A stretch of 64,000 nt of DNA from Leadbetterella byssophila_A (GCA_040394735.1 JBEBRR010000006.1:25643-89642), one strand, 5' to 3'. Positions 25,190 through 34,509 are shown, numbered from the stretch's first letter. Translations and numbers: made by a program. Notes: generated by a model from the sequence alone, not told the origin.

Positions 25190-25603
25190 ATGATCAACCA
25201 TAGTAACGAAAATACACTGATGGACGATGCCAACTCGCCGGAGATTAACCGGAAGCTGATGGGCAAGGTGTCGTCTGATTTTCTGAAGGTTTCTGATCAC
25301 CTGAAGGAATCTTCCTACCAGATCCGGAAAAGAGGATTCTCCAAATACCCGGTCTTTGTATTGTCTGAAAACGAGGTAGACCTGGGAGCGCTCCTGTTTG
25401 ACAGGCCCGACTTTAAAACCGTGTATCAATACCGGGCGAACTTCCTGGAAGATTTTATTAACCGGGGGATGATCGGGGAGGAATCGCGCGAGCTTTTTAT
25501 TGAAAACTACAAAGATCCCGAAGAATATTGCTGTCTTTTTGTGGTAGATGGTGATTTTGCCGGATTTATCTATTTACCCTATCCTGAAGAGTCTAATGAA
25601 TAA
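25190..25603 (+). CDS. Conserved hypothetical protein, unknown function
   Basis: This 137-residue soluble, acidic protein has no signal peptide or membrane helix. A possible later start is the ATG at 25220 (MDDANSPEI). Visible segments are HLKESSYQIRKRGFSKYPVFVLS, a VDLGALLFDR turn and a C-terminal VVDGDFAGFIYLPYPEE. The C-terminus overlaps the glycosylasparaginase start by eight bases, so the two are translationally coupled. I do not recognise the family; it looks like a Cytophagales-type conserved hypothetical. Confidence 0.7.
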   Translation: MINHSNENTLMDDANSPEINRKLMGKVSSDFLKVSDHLKESSYQIRKRGFSKYPVFVLSENEVDLGALLFDRPDFKTVYQYRANFLEDFINRGMIGEESRELFIENYKDPEEYCCLFVVDGDFAGFIYLPYPEESNE

Positions 25604-26630
25604 CCGGAGAAGTTTCCTTTCCAAGGCCCTGTTTGCCTTACCTGTCTTGTCATCGTCCCGTTTGTTCGGACAAAAAAACCAGGTCAGGAAGCCTGTTGTG
25701 GTAAGTACCTGGGACAGCGGTATCCCGGTCAACGAAGCCGCGATTGCAATATTGAAGCATAAAGATGGCCGGGCACTGGATGCCGTGGAGCAGGGCGCTC
25801 GCTATATCGAAGATCAGGTGAATTGCTGCGTGGGACTGGGCGGAAACCCGGATCGTGACGGCTACGTGACCCTGGATGCCTGCATCATGGATGAAAAGAT
25901 GAATTGTGGCGGAGTGGCCTTCCTGGAAGATATTAAGCATCCGATCTCCGTAGCCCGGAAAGTGATGGAAAATACTCCGCACGTATTGCTGGTAGGGGAG
26001 GGAGCCCGTGATTTCGCTCTGAAAAACGGATTTAAGGCAGAACCTAAAAAGCTTTCTGATGATGCGGAAAAGGCGTATAAGGAGTGGTTGAAAAAATCAG
26101 AGTACAAGCCGGTTAAAAATGTTGAGCTGGAGCAGAATAAAGCGCTCAACAACGGCCCGTTTGCCCCGGCGCACCTGGAAGACGGGAGTTTTAATCATGA
26201 TACCATGGGACTGGTAGCACTTGATCAGTCGGGTAACCTGTCAGGGGCCTGTACCACCTCAGGCATGGGCTTTAAACTGCGGGGGCGAGTGGGAGATTCT
26301 CCCATTATCGGGGCGGGGCTATACGTAGATAATGAAGTAGGGGCCGTAACATCTTCCGGGCAGGGAGAAGAAGTGATCCGCATTGCCGGCTGTCACCTGG
26401 TGGTAGAAGGGATGCGGCAGGGAAAATCGCCCGAAGAGGCCTGTCGCCTGGCGGTAGAACGCCTGGTAAAGATCAACCCCGAAAAAGCAAAAGACTTCCA
26501 GGTGGGTTTCGTAGCCCTGAACAAATACGGTGAATACGGTTCTTACGCCGTTAACCCCGGCTTTGTCTTTTCGGTAACCACAGAACCGGGTAACGGGCGG
26601 GTGATTAAGACGAAATCGTATTATAAATGA
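25596..26630 (+). CDS. N4-(beta-N-acetylglucosaminyl)-L-asparaginase
   Basis: This N-terminal-nucleophile hydrolase cleaves the GlcNAc-asparagine bond left after glycoprotein breakdown. The catalytic threonine that becomes the new N-terminus after autocleavage is in NHDTMGLVALD. CTTSGMGFK, RGRVGDSPIIGAG and TSSGQGE around it bind substrate. Starting at 25596 gives 344 residues with MNNRRSFLSKAL, a twin-arginine motif, so export by the Tat route as a folded enzyme is likely. It overlaps the preceding gene by eight bases. Confidence 0.88.
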   Translation: MNNRRSFLSKALFALPVLSSSRLFGQKNQVRKPVVVSTWDSGIPVNEAAIAILKHKDGRALDAVEQGARYIEDQVNCCVGLGGNPDRDGYVTLDACIMDEKMNCGGVAFLEDIKHPISVARKVMENTPHVLLVGEGARDFALKNGFKAEPKKLSDDAEKAYKEWLKKSEYKPVKNVELEQNKALNNGPFAPAHLEDGSFNHDTMGLVALDQSGNLSGACTTSGMGFKLRGRVGDSPIIGAGLYVDNEVGAVTSSGQGEEVIRIAGCHLVVEGMRQGKSPEEACRLAVERLVKINPEKAKDFQVGFVALNKYGEYGSYAVNPGFVFSVTTEPGNGRVIKTKSYYK

Positions 26631-26780
26631 GGGGGCAGAGGAGAATACGTTGTATTACTAAAATGAGTTGCACCTGTCAGTTCGAAAACGAGAACCGTGT
26701 GCCTATCGTCTTCTCCCGAGGTGACAACGGGACACTTCCGGCATGATTACTCAGGCTATATACCTGGAAAATTTATATTT

Positions 26781-28124
26781 ATGCGAAAAATTTTATATAT
26801 ACTCACCATCGGACTGTGCTTTTCAGCCAGCGCCCAATACACTCCTGACTGGGAAAGCCTTGATAAGCGGCCTACCCCGGCCTGGTTTGAGGATGCCAAA
26901 TTCGGGATCTTTATCCACTGGGGCGTTTACTCGGTTCCGGCCTGGGCCACACTGTCCAATGCCGACGGCTTCGGGAGCTATTATGCCGAATGGTACTGGC
27001 AGCGTCTGAATAATAAGGATCTGAAGATTCATAAGGAATTCGTGGATTTTCATCAGAAAGTATATGCCGGTAAGCCTTACCAGGACTTTGCCAATGATTT
27101 TAAAGCCGAGCTTTTTGATCCCGACCGCTGGGCCGGAATTCTCCGGGAATCCGGCGCCCGTTATGTGGTATTGACCTCCAAGCACCACGAAGGCTTTACG
27201 ATGTGGCCCAGCAGGCAGTCCTGGAACTGGAATGCAGGCGATATCGGTCCCAGGAGGGACCTTCTGGGAGACCTGACCCGTTCGGTGAAAGCCAAAGGGC
27301 TGAAAATGGGCTACTACTACTCGCTTTACGAATGGTATAACCCTCTATACAATACCGACCTGGATCGTTATATTGACGAACGCATGCTCCCCCAGATGAA
27401 AGACCTGGTGGAAGCCTATCAGCCTGATATTCTCTGGGGCGACGGCGAATGGGATCACCCCACGGATAAATGGCGGGTGACCCCTTTTATGTCGTGGCTG
27501 TTCAATGAATCAAAAGTGAAAGATTCCATAGTGATCAACGACCGTTGGGGTTCAGATACGCGCAGCAAATACGGCAGTTTCTATACCACCGAATATGCTG
27601 ACGTGAGCCAGGTGAAGTTCAACCGGCCCTGGGAGGAGTGCCGTGGCATAGGCGAGTCATTCGGGTACAGCCGCAACGAAAACCTGGAAATGTACAGTTC
27701 TGCTGAAAAGCTGGTACACATGCTGGTGGAGATCGTATCCAAGGGCGGTAACCTGCTGCTGAATATCGGTCCGCGTGCTGACGGCGGTATTCCCGTTATC
27801 ATGCAGCAGCGCCTGGCTGAGATAGGTGCCTGGCTTAAAGTAAACGGAGAAGCCATTTACGGAACAAGAGCAGTGGAAAATACTCCCAAAGGGGATAAAA
27901 TCTTCTTCACAGGGAAGAACAATGCGGTGTACCTTATCACTACGGAATGGAAAGATGTGGTGCAGGCCGGCCTTTCTTCCAGGCCTAAGAAAATAAGCAT
28001 GCTGGGGGTGGATGCTCCTGTGAAATTTGCTTTCAAAGGAGGCGTTCTGACCATCACAGCGCCACAGTTAAGTCCTAAAACCAATCCGTGTAATTATGCA
28101 TGGGTCTACAAACTTGAATACTGA
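26781..28124 (+). CDS. Alpha-L-fucosidase, glycoside hydrolase family 29
   Basis: The GH29 enzyme removes alpha-linked fucose from glycans. I start it at 26781 (MRKILYILTIGLCFSASAQ), a good signal peptide after a TATATTTATG context, giving 447 residues. Diagnostic segments are WFEDAKFGIFIHWGVYSVPAW, SKHHEGFTMW, and ILWGDGEW, where the Asp is the expected nucleophile. The last 29 bases overlap the HD-hydrolase gene. It follows the glycosylasparaginase gene, a natural functional partner. Confidence 0.9.
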   Translation: MRKILYILTIGLCFSASAQYTPDWESLDKRPTPAWFEDAKFGIFIHWGVYSVPAWATLSNADGFGSYYAEWYWQRLNNKDLKIHKEFVDFHQKVYAGKPYQDFANDFKAELFDPDRWAGILRESGARYVVLTSKHHEGFTMWPSRQSWNWNAGDIGPRRDLLGDLTRSVKAKGLKMGYYYSLYEWYNPLYNTDLDRYIDERMLPQMKDLVEAYQPDILWGDGEWDHPTDKWRVTPFMSWLFNESKVKDSIVINDRWGSDTRSKYGSFYTTEYADVSQVKFNRPWEECRGIGESFGYSRNENLEMYSSAEKLVHMLVEIVSKGGNLLLNIGPRADGGIPVIMQQRLAEIGAWLKVNGEAIYGTRAVENTPKGDKIFFTGKNNAVYLITTEWKDVVQAGLSSRPKKISMLGVDAPVKFAFKGGVLTITAPQLSPKTNPCNYAWVYKLEY

Positions 28125-29373
28125 GCGGGTCAACCAGCGGAAAATTTTCAATGATCCTGTATACGGGTTCATTACCATCCCTACGGATTTTATTTTCCGG
28201 GTTATCGAGCATCCGTATTTCCAGCGTTTGCGCCGGATCAGGCAGCTGGGACTGGCCGAGCTGGTCTATCCCGGTGCCGTTCACAGCCGGTTTCAGCATG
28301 CCCTGGGCGCCATGCACCTGATGAATGAGGCACTTCATTCGCTGGAGAGCAAGGGCGTGGTTATTTCTGCAGAAGAGAGAGAAGCCACCCTGCTGGCCAT
28401 CCTGCTGCATGATATGGGGCATGGCCCGTTTTCGCATGTTCTGGAACATTCTATCTTTTACAGGGTTTCGCATGAAACTATCTCCGAGCTGCTGATCGGT
28501 AAGGTGAACCGTTTGTATGACGGCCGGCTGACGCTGGCCATTGCTATTTTTAACGGGACTTATCCCAGGGCTTTTTTTCATCAGCTGGTGTCGGGGCAGC
28601 TCGATATGGACCGGTTGGATTACCTGAACCGCGACAGCTTTTTTACGGCTGTGGCGGAAGGTAAGATAGGCGCTGAGCGGATCATTAAGATGCTGAATGT
28701 ATTTGAAGATCAGCTGGTGGTGGAAGAAAAAGGACTGATGAGCGTGGAGAACTTCCTGGTAGCGCGGCAGCATATGTACTGGCAGGTTTACCTGCATAAA
28801 ACAGCTGTCTGCGCTGAAACCGTACTGCTGAAGATCTTCGAACGGGTCAAAGATCTGCTTGAGTGCGGAGGCGTTCCGATACCCATGTCGCCGGTATTGC
28901 GGAAATTCCTGGAGGAAAAGATCACCCTGAGCCGGATAGCCGAAGAGCCGGAAATACTCGAAATGTTTGTCAGCCTGGATGATATGGATATCTGGTCGGC
29001 GGTTAAGCTGTGGGCCAACCATTCAGACCGGATTTTGTCCGTTTTGAGCAGAAGTTTATTAGACCGGAGTCTTTTCAAGATTAAATTTGATAAAAATTAT
29101 GATCTGAATATCCTGAGAAACAGCCTGCAGCAGAGCTGGGAACGAGCCGGGATCCGGAAGGAAGAGCAGAAATATTTCTTCCGGGAAGGAGCCGTCAGAA
29201 GCAGTGGGTATGATCTCAATCATTCCGGTATAAAGATTCTCTGGAAAGACGGTAAATGTATGGAGATTACGGAAGCATCGGAGCTTCCCACTATCCGGGC
29301 CATAAGCAATATTGTCGAAAAAAATTACTTATGTTATGCCAATGATGTATATTTACAGGATATTTCGGACTAA
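28096..29373 (+). CDS. HD-domain phosphohydrolase
   Basis: The 425-residue protein has the HD metal-binding signature: the first His in SRFQHALGAMHL and the HD pair in LLHDMGHGPFSHVLEH. A conserved DRLDYLNRD stretch follows. Relatives include dNTP triphosphohydrolases (SAMHD1-like), but the substrate is not proven. It overlaps the fucosidase gene by 29 bases and stands just before lpxD, an order often seen in Bacteroidota. Confidence 0.88.
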   Translation: MHGSTNLNTERVNQRKIFNDPVYGFITIPTDFIFRVIEHPYFQRLRRIRQLGLAELVYPGAVHSRFQHALGAMHLMNEALHSLESKGVVISAEEREATLLAILLHDMGHGPFSHVLEHSIFYRVSHETISELLIGKVNRLYDGRLTLAIAIFNGTYPRAFFHQLVSGQLDMDRLDYLNRDSFFTAVAEGKIGAERIIKMLNVFEDQLVVEEKGLMSVENFLVARQHMYWQVYLHKTAVCAETVLLKIFERVKDLLECGGVPIPMSPVLRKFLEEKITLSRIAEEPEILEMFVSLDDMDIWSAVKLWANHSDRILSVLSRSLLDRSLFKIKFDKNYDLNILRNSLQQSWERAGIRKEEQKYFFREGAVRSSGYDLNHSGIKILWKDGKCMEITEASELPTIRAISNIVEKNYLCYANDVYLQDISD

Positions 29374-29401
29374 AGCTGAAAACAACTTATAAATTGATTA
29401 A

Positions 29402-30385
29402 ATGAAGTTTTCTGTTAAGCAGATAGCTGAGATTCTGGAAGGGGATGTAGAGGGAGAGGGAGGTGTTCTGATAGACCATTTTGCCAAAATAGAAGAAGGG
29501 AAACCGGGCAGCATATCATTTCTGGCAAATATTAAATACGAACCTTATATATACTCTACTGAATCCAGCGCCGTAATAGTTTCAAAGGAATTCATTCCTA
29601 AAAGTGCCGTAAAAACTAATCTTATCCGGGTGAAAGACCCTTACCTTTCCGTAAGTAAGCTGATGGCAGCTTACCAGCAGATGAAAAAGGTGAAAAAAAC
29701 AGGAGTTAGTCCGAAAGCAGAAATAGACGAAACCGCCGGTATAGGAGAAGGGGTGTATATCGAGCCTTTGGTGTATGTGGGAGAGCAGGCGGAGATCGGA
29801 GACCAGGTGAGTATTTTTGCGGGAGCTTATGTAGGCCGCCGGGTAAGGATAGGGCATAATACCATTGTTCATCCGGGGGTAAAGATAATGGAAGACTGCG
29901 TTATCGGGAGTAACTGCATCCTGCATCCGGGCGTGGTTATCGGTTCGGAAGGATTCGGGTTTGCCCCTGATGAAAACGGTGTTTACCAGGACATTCCCCA
30001 GCTGGGAAATGTGGTGCTGGGCAATAACGTCAGCATCGGGGCCAATACTACCATTGACCGGGCTACCATGGGCTCTACCCGCATAGGTAACGGTGTAAAG
30101 CTGGATAACCTGGTGCAGATTGGTCATAATGTGGAGATAGGGGAGAATACGGTGATTGCTTCCCAGACCGGCGTTTCGGGTTCTGCCAAGATCGGCAGGA
30201 ACTGTATGATTGCCGGACAGGTGGGGTTTGTGGGACATATCCGTATAGCTGACGGCACCAAGATCGGTGCGCAAAGCGGGGTGGCAAAGAGCATCGAAGA
30301 ACCCGGCGGGGTGTATTCGGGTCATCCTCTACTGCCGTTGAAACAATATCTCAGGTTAATGATCAACCTGAGTAAAATGAAATAG
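29402..30385 (+). CDS. lpxD: UDP-3-O-acylglucosamine N-acyltransferase
   Basis: LpxD adds the second acyl chain in lipid A synthesis. After an N-terminal uridine-binding domain (about 1-100), the chain is a left-handed beta-helix of hexapeptide repeats (GANTTIDRATMGST, GHNVEIGENTVIASQTGVSG). The histidine in IVHPGVKIMED/QIGHNVEIG is the expected catalytic type. The 327-residue length is normal. It begins 28 bases after the HD gene and is 8 bases ahead of lpxC-fabZ. Confidence 0.95.
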   Translation: MKFSVKQIAEILEGDVEGEGGVLIDHFAKIEEGKPGSISFLANIKYEPYIYSTESSAVIVSKEFIPKSAVKTNLIRVKDPYLSVSKLMAAYQQMKKVKKTGVSPKAEIDETAGIGEGVYIEPLVYVGEQAEIGDQVSIFAGAYVGRRVRIGHNTIVHPGVKIMEDCVIGSNCILHPGVVIGSEGFGFAPDENGVYQDIPQLGNVVLGNNVSIGANTTIDRATMGSTRIGNGVKLDNLVQIGHNVEIGENTVIASQTGVSGSAKIGRNCMIAGQVGFVGHIRIADGTKIGAQSGVAKSIEEPGGVYSGHPLLPLKQYLRLMINLSKMK

Positions 30386-30393
30386 TTCATAGA

Positions 30394-31782
30394 ATGAATC
30401 TGAAGCAGCATACGATTACTCATCCGGTCTCCCTGGCCGGAAAAGGATTGCATACCGGTGAGCTAACGGAAATTACCCTGAAGCCCGCTCCCATTAATTC
30501 CGGCATCGTTTTTCAAAGAACAGACCTGGAGCATAAGCCGGTCATTCCTGCGCTGGTAGATTACGTGGTAGATACCAGCAGAAGTACGGTACTGGAAAAA
30601 GACGGCGGAAGGGTAGGTACGGTAGAGCATGTACTGTCTGCGCTGGTAGGCTGTGAAATTGACAATATCCTGATCGAGATCAAAGGGTCGGAAATCCCGA
30701 TCCTGGACGGCAGCTCGGCCCCCTTTGTGGAGGCCATAGAATCGGCCCTTCCGGCAGAGCAGAATGCCATACGTAACTTCTACGAAGTTTCAGAAGCTAT
30801 CCATTATAAAAATACGGACAAGAACATTGAGCTGGCCGCGCTTCCCCTCAATGACTACAGGCTGACGGTAATGGTGGACTTTAACTCTTCGGTAGTGCAC
30901 AGTCAGCATGCCCAGCTTCATGAGCTTAAGCTTTACAAAGAGCATATCAGCCCCTGCAGAACCTTTGTTTTTGTACATGATATTGAAATGCTGTTCAGGA
31001 ACGGGCTGATCAAAGGAGGCGACATGGACAATGCCGTGGTCATTGCTGAAGAAGCGCTTTCGGATGATACCCTGACTAATCTCTCGGGAATTCTGGGCAG
31101 GAAGCTGGAGGCGGGTAATTCCCGGGCCGGTATTCTGAATGCCGAAACCCTGAAGTTTCCGAATGAGCCCGCCCGGCATAAGCTGCTCGACCTGATGGGC
31201 GATCTTGCTTTGGTAGGACGACCGCTTAAGGCGCATATTCTTGCTGCGAGGCCCGGACATCAGTCGAATGTGGAGCTGGCAAAACTGATCAAAAAGCAGA
31301 TTGATGCCAGTGAAACGGCTGCCCCTGCCATAGATCCCAATGTGCCGCCTGTATTTACCGTTCAGGACATCGCACAGCTGCTTCCGCACCGCTACCCGTT
31401 CCAGCTGGTCGATAAGATCATATCCCTGGACGGCACCACAGTAGTGGGAGTAAAGAACGTAACCATGAACGAACCGCAGTTTACCGGGCACTTTCCTGAA
31501 AACCCGGTCATGCCGGGCGTACTGCAGGTAGAAGCCATTGCACAGACGGGCGGAGTACTGGTACTGACTTCCACCGGGGAGCCTGAGCGTTACTGGCCCT
31601 ACCTGGTAGGAATTGAAAGTTGTCGTTTCTATAAAAATGTTGTTCCCGGCGATACGTTAATCATACGTTGTACCCTATCATCGCCGATTCGCCTGGGCGT
31701 GGCTAAAATGACAGGTGAAGCGTGGGTGGGAAAAACACTGGTTTGTTCGGTGGCCATGACCGCGCGTTTAGTTAAAAAATGA
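30394..31782 (+). CDS. lpxC/fabZ: Bifunctional UDP-3-O-acyl-N-acetylglucosamine deacetylase / 3-hydroxyacyl-ACP dehydratase
   Basis: The N-terminal part (about 1-305) is LpxC, the committed lipid A step. Zinc ligands are seen in TVEHVLSAL and HKLLDLMGD, with GGDMDNAVVI and ARPGHQSN. From about residue 325 the sequence is FabZ: LLPHRYPFQLVDKI, then GHFPENPVMPGV with the catalytic His and the following Glu in LQVEAIAQ. The 462-residue fusion is a Bacteroidota hallmark. Confidence 0.96.
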   Translation: MNLKQHTITHPVSLAGKGLHTGELTEITLKPAPINSGIVFQRTDLEHKPVIPALVDYVVDTSRSTVLEKDGGRVGTVEHVLSALVGCEIDNILIEIKGSEIPILDGSSAPFVEAIESALPAEQNAIRNFYEVSEAIHYKNTDKNIELAALPLNDYRLTVMVDFNSSVVHSQHAQLHELKLYKEHISPCRTFVFVHDIEMLFRNGLIKGGDMDNAVVIAEEALSDDTLTNLSGILGRKLEAGNSRAGILNAETLKFPNEPARHKLLDLMGDLALVGRPLKAHILAARPGHQSNVELAKLIKKQIDASETAAPAIDPNVPPVFTVQDIAQLLPHRYPFQLVDKIISLDGTTVVGVKNVTMNEPQFTGHFPENPVMPGVLQVEAIAQTGGVLVLTSTGEPERYWPYLVGIESCRFYKNVVPGDTLIIRCTLSSPIRLGVAKMTGEAWVGKTLVCSVAMTARLVKK

Positions 31783-31795
31783 AAAAGTTATATTT

Positions 31796-32593
31796 ATGAA
31801 TCAGCCTCTGGCATTTATTCATCCGAATGCAAAAATTGCAAAAAATGTGGTGGTAGAACCATTTACTACCATTAACAATGATGTGGAGATAGGAGAGGGT
31901 ACATGGATAGGTTCAAACGTTACTATATTTCCGGGTGCCAGGATAGGAAAGAACTGCAAGATATATCCGGGAGCCGTGATCGCTGCCGAACCCCAGGATC
32001 TGAAATTCGCCGGGGAATATACTACGGTGGAAATCGGGGACAATACGGTGATCCGTGAGTGTGCCACCATTAACCGCGGAACCACTGACCGTTTAAAGAC
32101 CGTGGTAGGATCTAACTGCCTTATTATGGCTTATGTGCATGTGGCTCACGATTGCGTGGTGGGAAATAATGTAGTGATTGCCAATTCAGTTCAGATTGCA
32201 GGCCATGTGAAGATCGGCGACTTTGCCATCATTGGCGGAAGCAGCGCCATCCGGCAGTTTGTTCATATTGGCTCGCATACCATGATCTCAGGCGGGTCGC
32301 TGATCCGTAAAGATGTGCCGCCATTTATTAAAGCCGCACGCGAACCCCTGTCTTATGCCGGTGTTAACTCCATCGGGTTAAGGAGAAGAGGGTTTGTAAC
32401 GGAAACCATTTCCGCCATTCAGGAAATCTACAGGATTATCTATCTGTCGAAGCTCAATAATTCAGAAGCCCTGGATAAGGTGGAGCTGGAGCTGCCGGCT
32501 ACTGCGGAGCGTGATGAGATCATTCATTTTGTGCGTAATTCGGAAAGAGGAATTATCCGGACCGGTTCAGCTAAAAATGTGGAAATATCTTGA
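31796..32593 (+). CDS. lpxA: UDP-N-acetylglucosamine O-acyltransferase
   Basis: LpxA catalyses the first acylation of lipid A. Its 265 residues form a hexapeptide-repeat helix (IGEGTWIGSNVTIFPGARIG, in two blocks) with the catalytic His in AYVHVAHDCVVG and the SYAGVNSIGLRRRGF C-terminal segment. It lies 13 bases after lpxC-fabZ and overlaps the ABC ATPase start by four bases. Confidence 0.95.
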   Translation: MNQPLAFIHPNAKIAKNVVVEPFTTINNDVEIGEGTWIGSNVTIFPGARIGKNCKIYPGAVIAAEPQDLKFAGEYTTVEIGDNTVIRECATINRGTTDRLKTVVGSNCLIMAYVHVAHDCVVGNNVVIANSVQIAGHVKIGDFAIIGGSSAIRQFVHIGSHTMISGGSLIRKDVPPFIKAAREPLSYAGVNSIGLRRRGFVTETISAIQEIYRIIYLSKLNNSEALDKVELELPATAERDEIIHFVRNSERGIIRTGSAKNVEIS

Positions 32594-33213
32594 TCTCGGT
32601 CAGGCTGGATAACGCAGGTAAGAAATTTTCCAGGGAATGGATATTCAGGGCGTTAAGCTATGAGTTTAAAACAGGAAATCCGGTGGCTGTAACCGGCCCC
32701 AACGGTTCCGGAAAAAGTACGCTCATCAAATCCATCGCCGGCACGATCCCCCTCAATGAAGGTTCAGTAAGCTATGCGGAAAACGGCCGGTTCATACCGG
32801 AAGAAGCATGGTACCGTTTGGCAGGCATTTCAGCCCCTTACCTGGAGCTGATTGAGGAATTTACCCTCTCGGAAAGCATTGATTTTCATACCCGTTTCCG
32901 GCCTTTTACGGAAGGGCTCACCGGGAGTGAGTTTATTTCAAGATTAGGACTGGAAAAGCATACAGATAAATATATCCGGGATTTTTCTTCCGGGATGAAG
33001 CAGAAGCTGAAACTGGGCTTTGCTTTTTTTACGCAGAATGAGGTATTGATCCTGGATGAACCTACGGCCAATATTGACCAGAAAGGGTATGAGTGGTATA
33101 GGGAAGAAGTACAGAAGCTCGTTGCTGAGCGTGTAGTCATTATTTCTTCCAATGAACCCCGCGAATACACTTTTTGTTCGGAGCAGCTTTCTATTCTTGA
33201 CTTTAAACCCTGA
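32590..33213 (+). CDS. ABC transporter ATP-binding protein, partner not in window
   Basis: The 207-residue ATPase has Walker A GPNGSGKST, signature FSSGMKQKLKL and Walker B VLILDEPTANID. It starts at a TTG that overlaps the lpxA stop (TTGA), so its translation is coupled to lpxA. No permease gene follows; downstream is a convergent cupin-like gene. It resembles short CcmA-type ATPases, but a role in lipopolysaccharide export cannot be concluded from position alone. Confidence 0.88.
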   Translation: MISVRLDNAGKKFSREWIFRALSYEFKTGNPVAVTGPNGSGKSTLIKSIAGTIPLNEGSVSYAENGRFIPEEAWYRLAGISAPYLELIEEFTLSESIDFHTRFRPFTEGLTGSEFISRLGLEKHTDKYIRDFSSGMKQKLKLGFAFFTQNEVLILDEPTANIDQKGYEWYREEVQKLVAERVVIISSNEPREYTFCSEQLSILDFKP

Positions 33214-33781
33214 AAAACAGGAAAACTCCCCGTTCCGAAAGGCATTCCAGCGCAAGTGCATCTGTGTGATGCAGAATCAGGGCGTCTTCTTCTTTCACAA
33301 AACGGTTCTCTATCTCGAAATTCCCGGTCAGCACATAGATCAGGCAATCACAGATCCTGTTAAAAGCCGGCGCGGCTTCCTGGCGGTAGCGGAAGGAGCC
33401 CAGCGAAGGCAGCCCGGAATTAAATGTATTGACCTCTATTTCAGCAACCATTGCCCGGGTAGGCAACGGTTTTCTAAAAACGAGTTCCAGAAACCGGCTC
33501 TCGTGATCAGCAGATGCATTTTGCAACGTGCAGGCCGGTGGAATAATACAGGCCAGTTCGCCGGGCACAAGCACATTTTCCCTATCCATTTCCAGGCCTC
33601 CCTGAACAGGAATGAGTATGCTATTTTCAGAAGAGTGTGTGCTGAAGGACTTCCCGGCAGCCAGGCGTATCTCCGAAAGCATGCTGACGGGTTCAAACGG
33701 CATTTCCGGGAAATATTTCCGGGTATGATCCGTTTGCATTTCCGTTTGGCCTGTTTCCCCGATCAGGATATACCCCTCCAT
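33203..33781 (-). CDS. Cupin-like protein, unknown function
   Basis: The 192-residue product has the alternating strand pattern of a beta-barrel cupin, with PGELACIIPPACTLQNASADHESRFLEL (in pieces: PGELACIIPP and ESRFLELVF) and a final ALECLSERGVFLFFRV strand. It looks like pirin/quercetinase C-terminal relatives, but no full set of metal-binding histidines is seen. It is coupled to the intradiol dioxygenase gene by a TGATG overlap and converges with the ABC ATPase gene, overlapping it by eleven bases. Confidence 0.55.
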   Translation of the reverse strand: MEGYILIGETGQTEMQTDHTRKYFPEMPFEPVSMLSEIRLAAGKSFSTHSSENSILIPVQGGLEMDRENVLVPGELACIIPPACTLQNASADHESRFLELVFRKPLPTRAMVAEIEVNTFNSGLPSLGSFRYRQEAAPAFNRICDCLIYVLTGNFEIENRFVKEEDALILHHTDALALECLSERGVFLFFRV

Positions 33782-34509
33782 CAGGCGGTGACCACTATAG
33801 TATGGGTGAGCCTGTAGCCCTCCGAAATGCTTCCGCTGACAGAAGCCAGTTCATTGGCGTAACCGTCGCCAAAGACATTGTCTCTTTCATTGGTGGTATC
33901 CTGCAGTCCGTGGCTTTTGTAATCGGCAGCGGCAGAGTAAACCGCATCACATACTGTTTTGGGAAATGCTATTTGTGTAACCAGGAGAGATCTGCCGGAA
34001 GAAGTGTATACATGAACGTGAATATGAGGTGCCCGGCCTGCATACCAGCCGGGAAATATACTTGTGAATCCTGTTTTCCCCTCTGCATTGGTGGTTTGCC
34101 TGCCCCTGAGCCAGCTGGCACCGGTATAGTTGGTGCTTTGCATCTGGGTGCTGCCGTACTGTGAGTAGTTCCCCTGGGCATCGCAATGCCAGATATCAAC
34201 CAGGACGTTTTCGAGGGCTCCGCATCCCGTAGTATAATTTTTAATGGTAATTTCTATATCTGTTTTTACCCCGGGCCGGTCTCCGGTGATATTGCTCATA
34301 ACCAGTGACGATGGATTTTTAATAGGGAAAGGCCCTTCGGTCTCGCTGTTGGTTACCTGGCAGTCAGATGAGGAACTGCCGTTTGACGACCCCTGTTCAT
34401 CTGCCGTATCGGAATTACCGCTGTCAACCGTTTCGTCTGAGCAGGACAGCAGGACAGGCACAATGGAAAGCATTCCTATACTTTTCTTTAGAAATTCTTT
34501 GCGATGCAT
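33781..34509 (-). CDS. Lipoprotein intradiol ring-cleavage dioxygenase-like protein
   Basis: After a lipobox-type signal (SIVPVLLSCSDE) and a Ser/Asp/Gly-rich linker, the sequence shows TEGPFPI, the VDIWHCDAQGNYS strand and the GWYAGRAPHIHVHV motif. The Tyr and two His are the iron ligands of protocatechuate/catechol intradiol dioxygenases. The 242-residue enzyme is thus predicted to be membrane-tethered outside the cytoplasm. Bacteroidota have many such secreted relatives with unproven substrates. Confidence 0.8.
   Translation of the reverse strand: MHRKEFLKKSIGMLSIVPVLLSCSDETVDSGNSDTADEQGSSNGSSSSDCQVTNSETEGPFPIKNPSSLVMSNITGDRPGVKTDIEITIKNYTTGCGALENVLVDIWHCDAQGNYSQYGSTQMQSTNYTGASWLRGRQTTNAEGKTGFTSIFPGWYAGRAPHIHVHVYTSSGRSLLVTQIAFPKTVCDAVYSAAADYKSHGLQDTTNERDNVFGDGYANELASVSGSISEGYRLTHTIVVTA

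Noticed and set aside
28075..29022. A 315-codon open frame opposite the HD gene
   Set aside because: Shadow of the HD-hydrolase gene, with a repetitive Gln/His composition typical of antisense translation.
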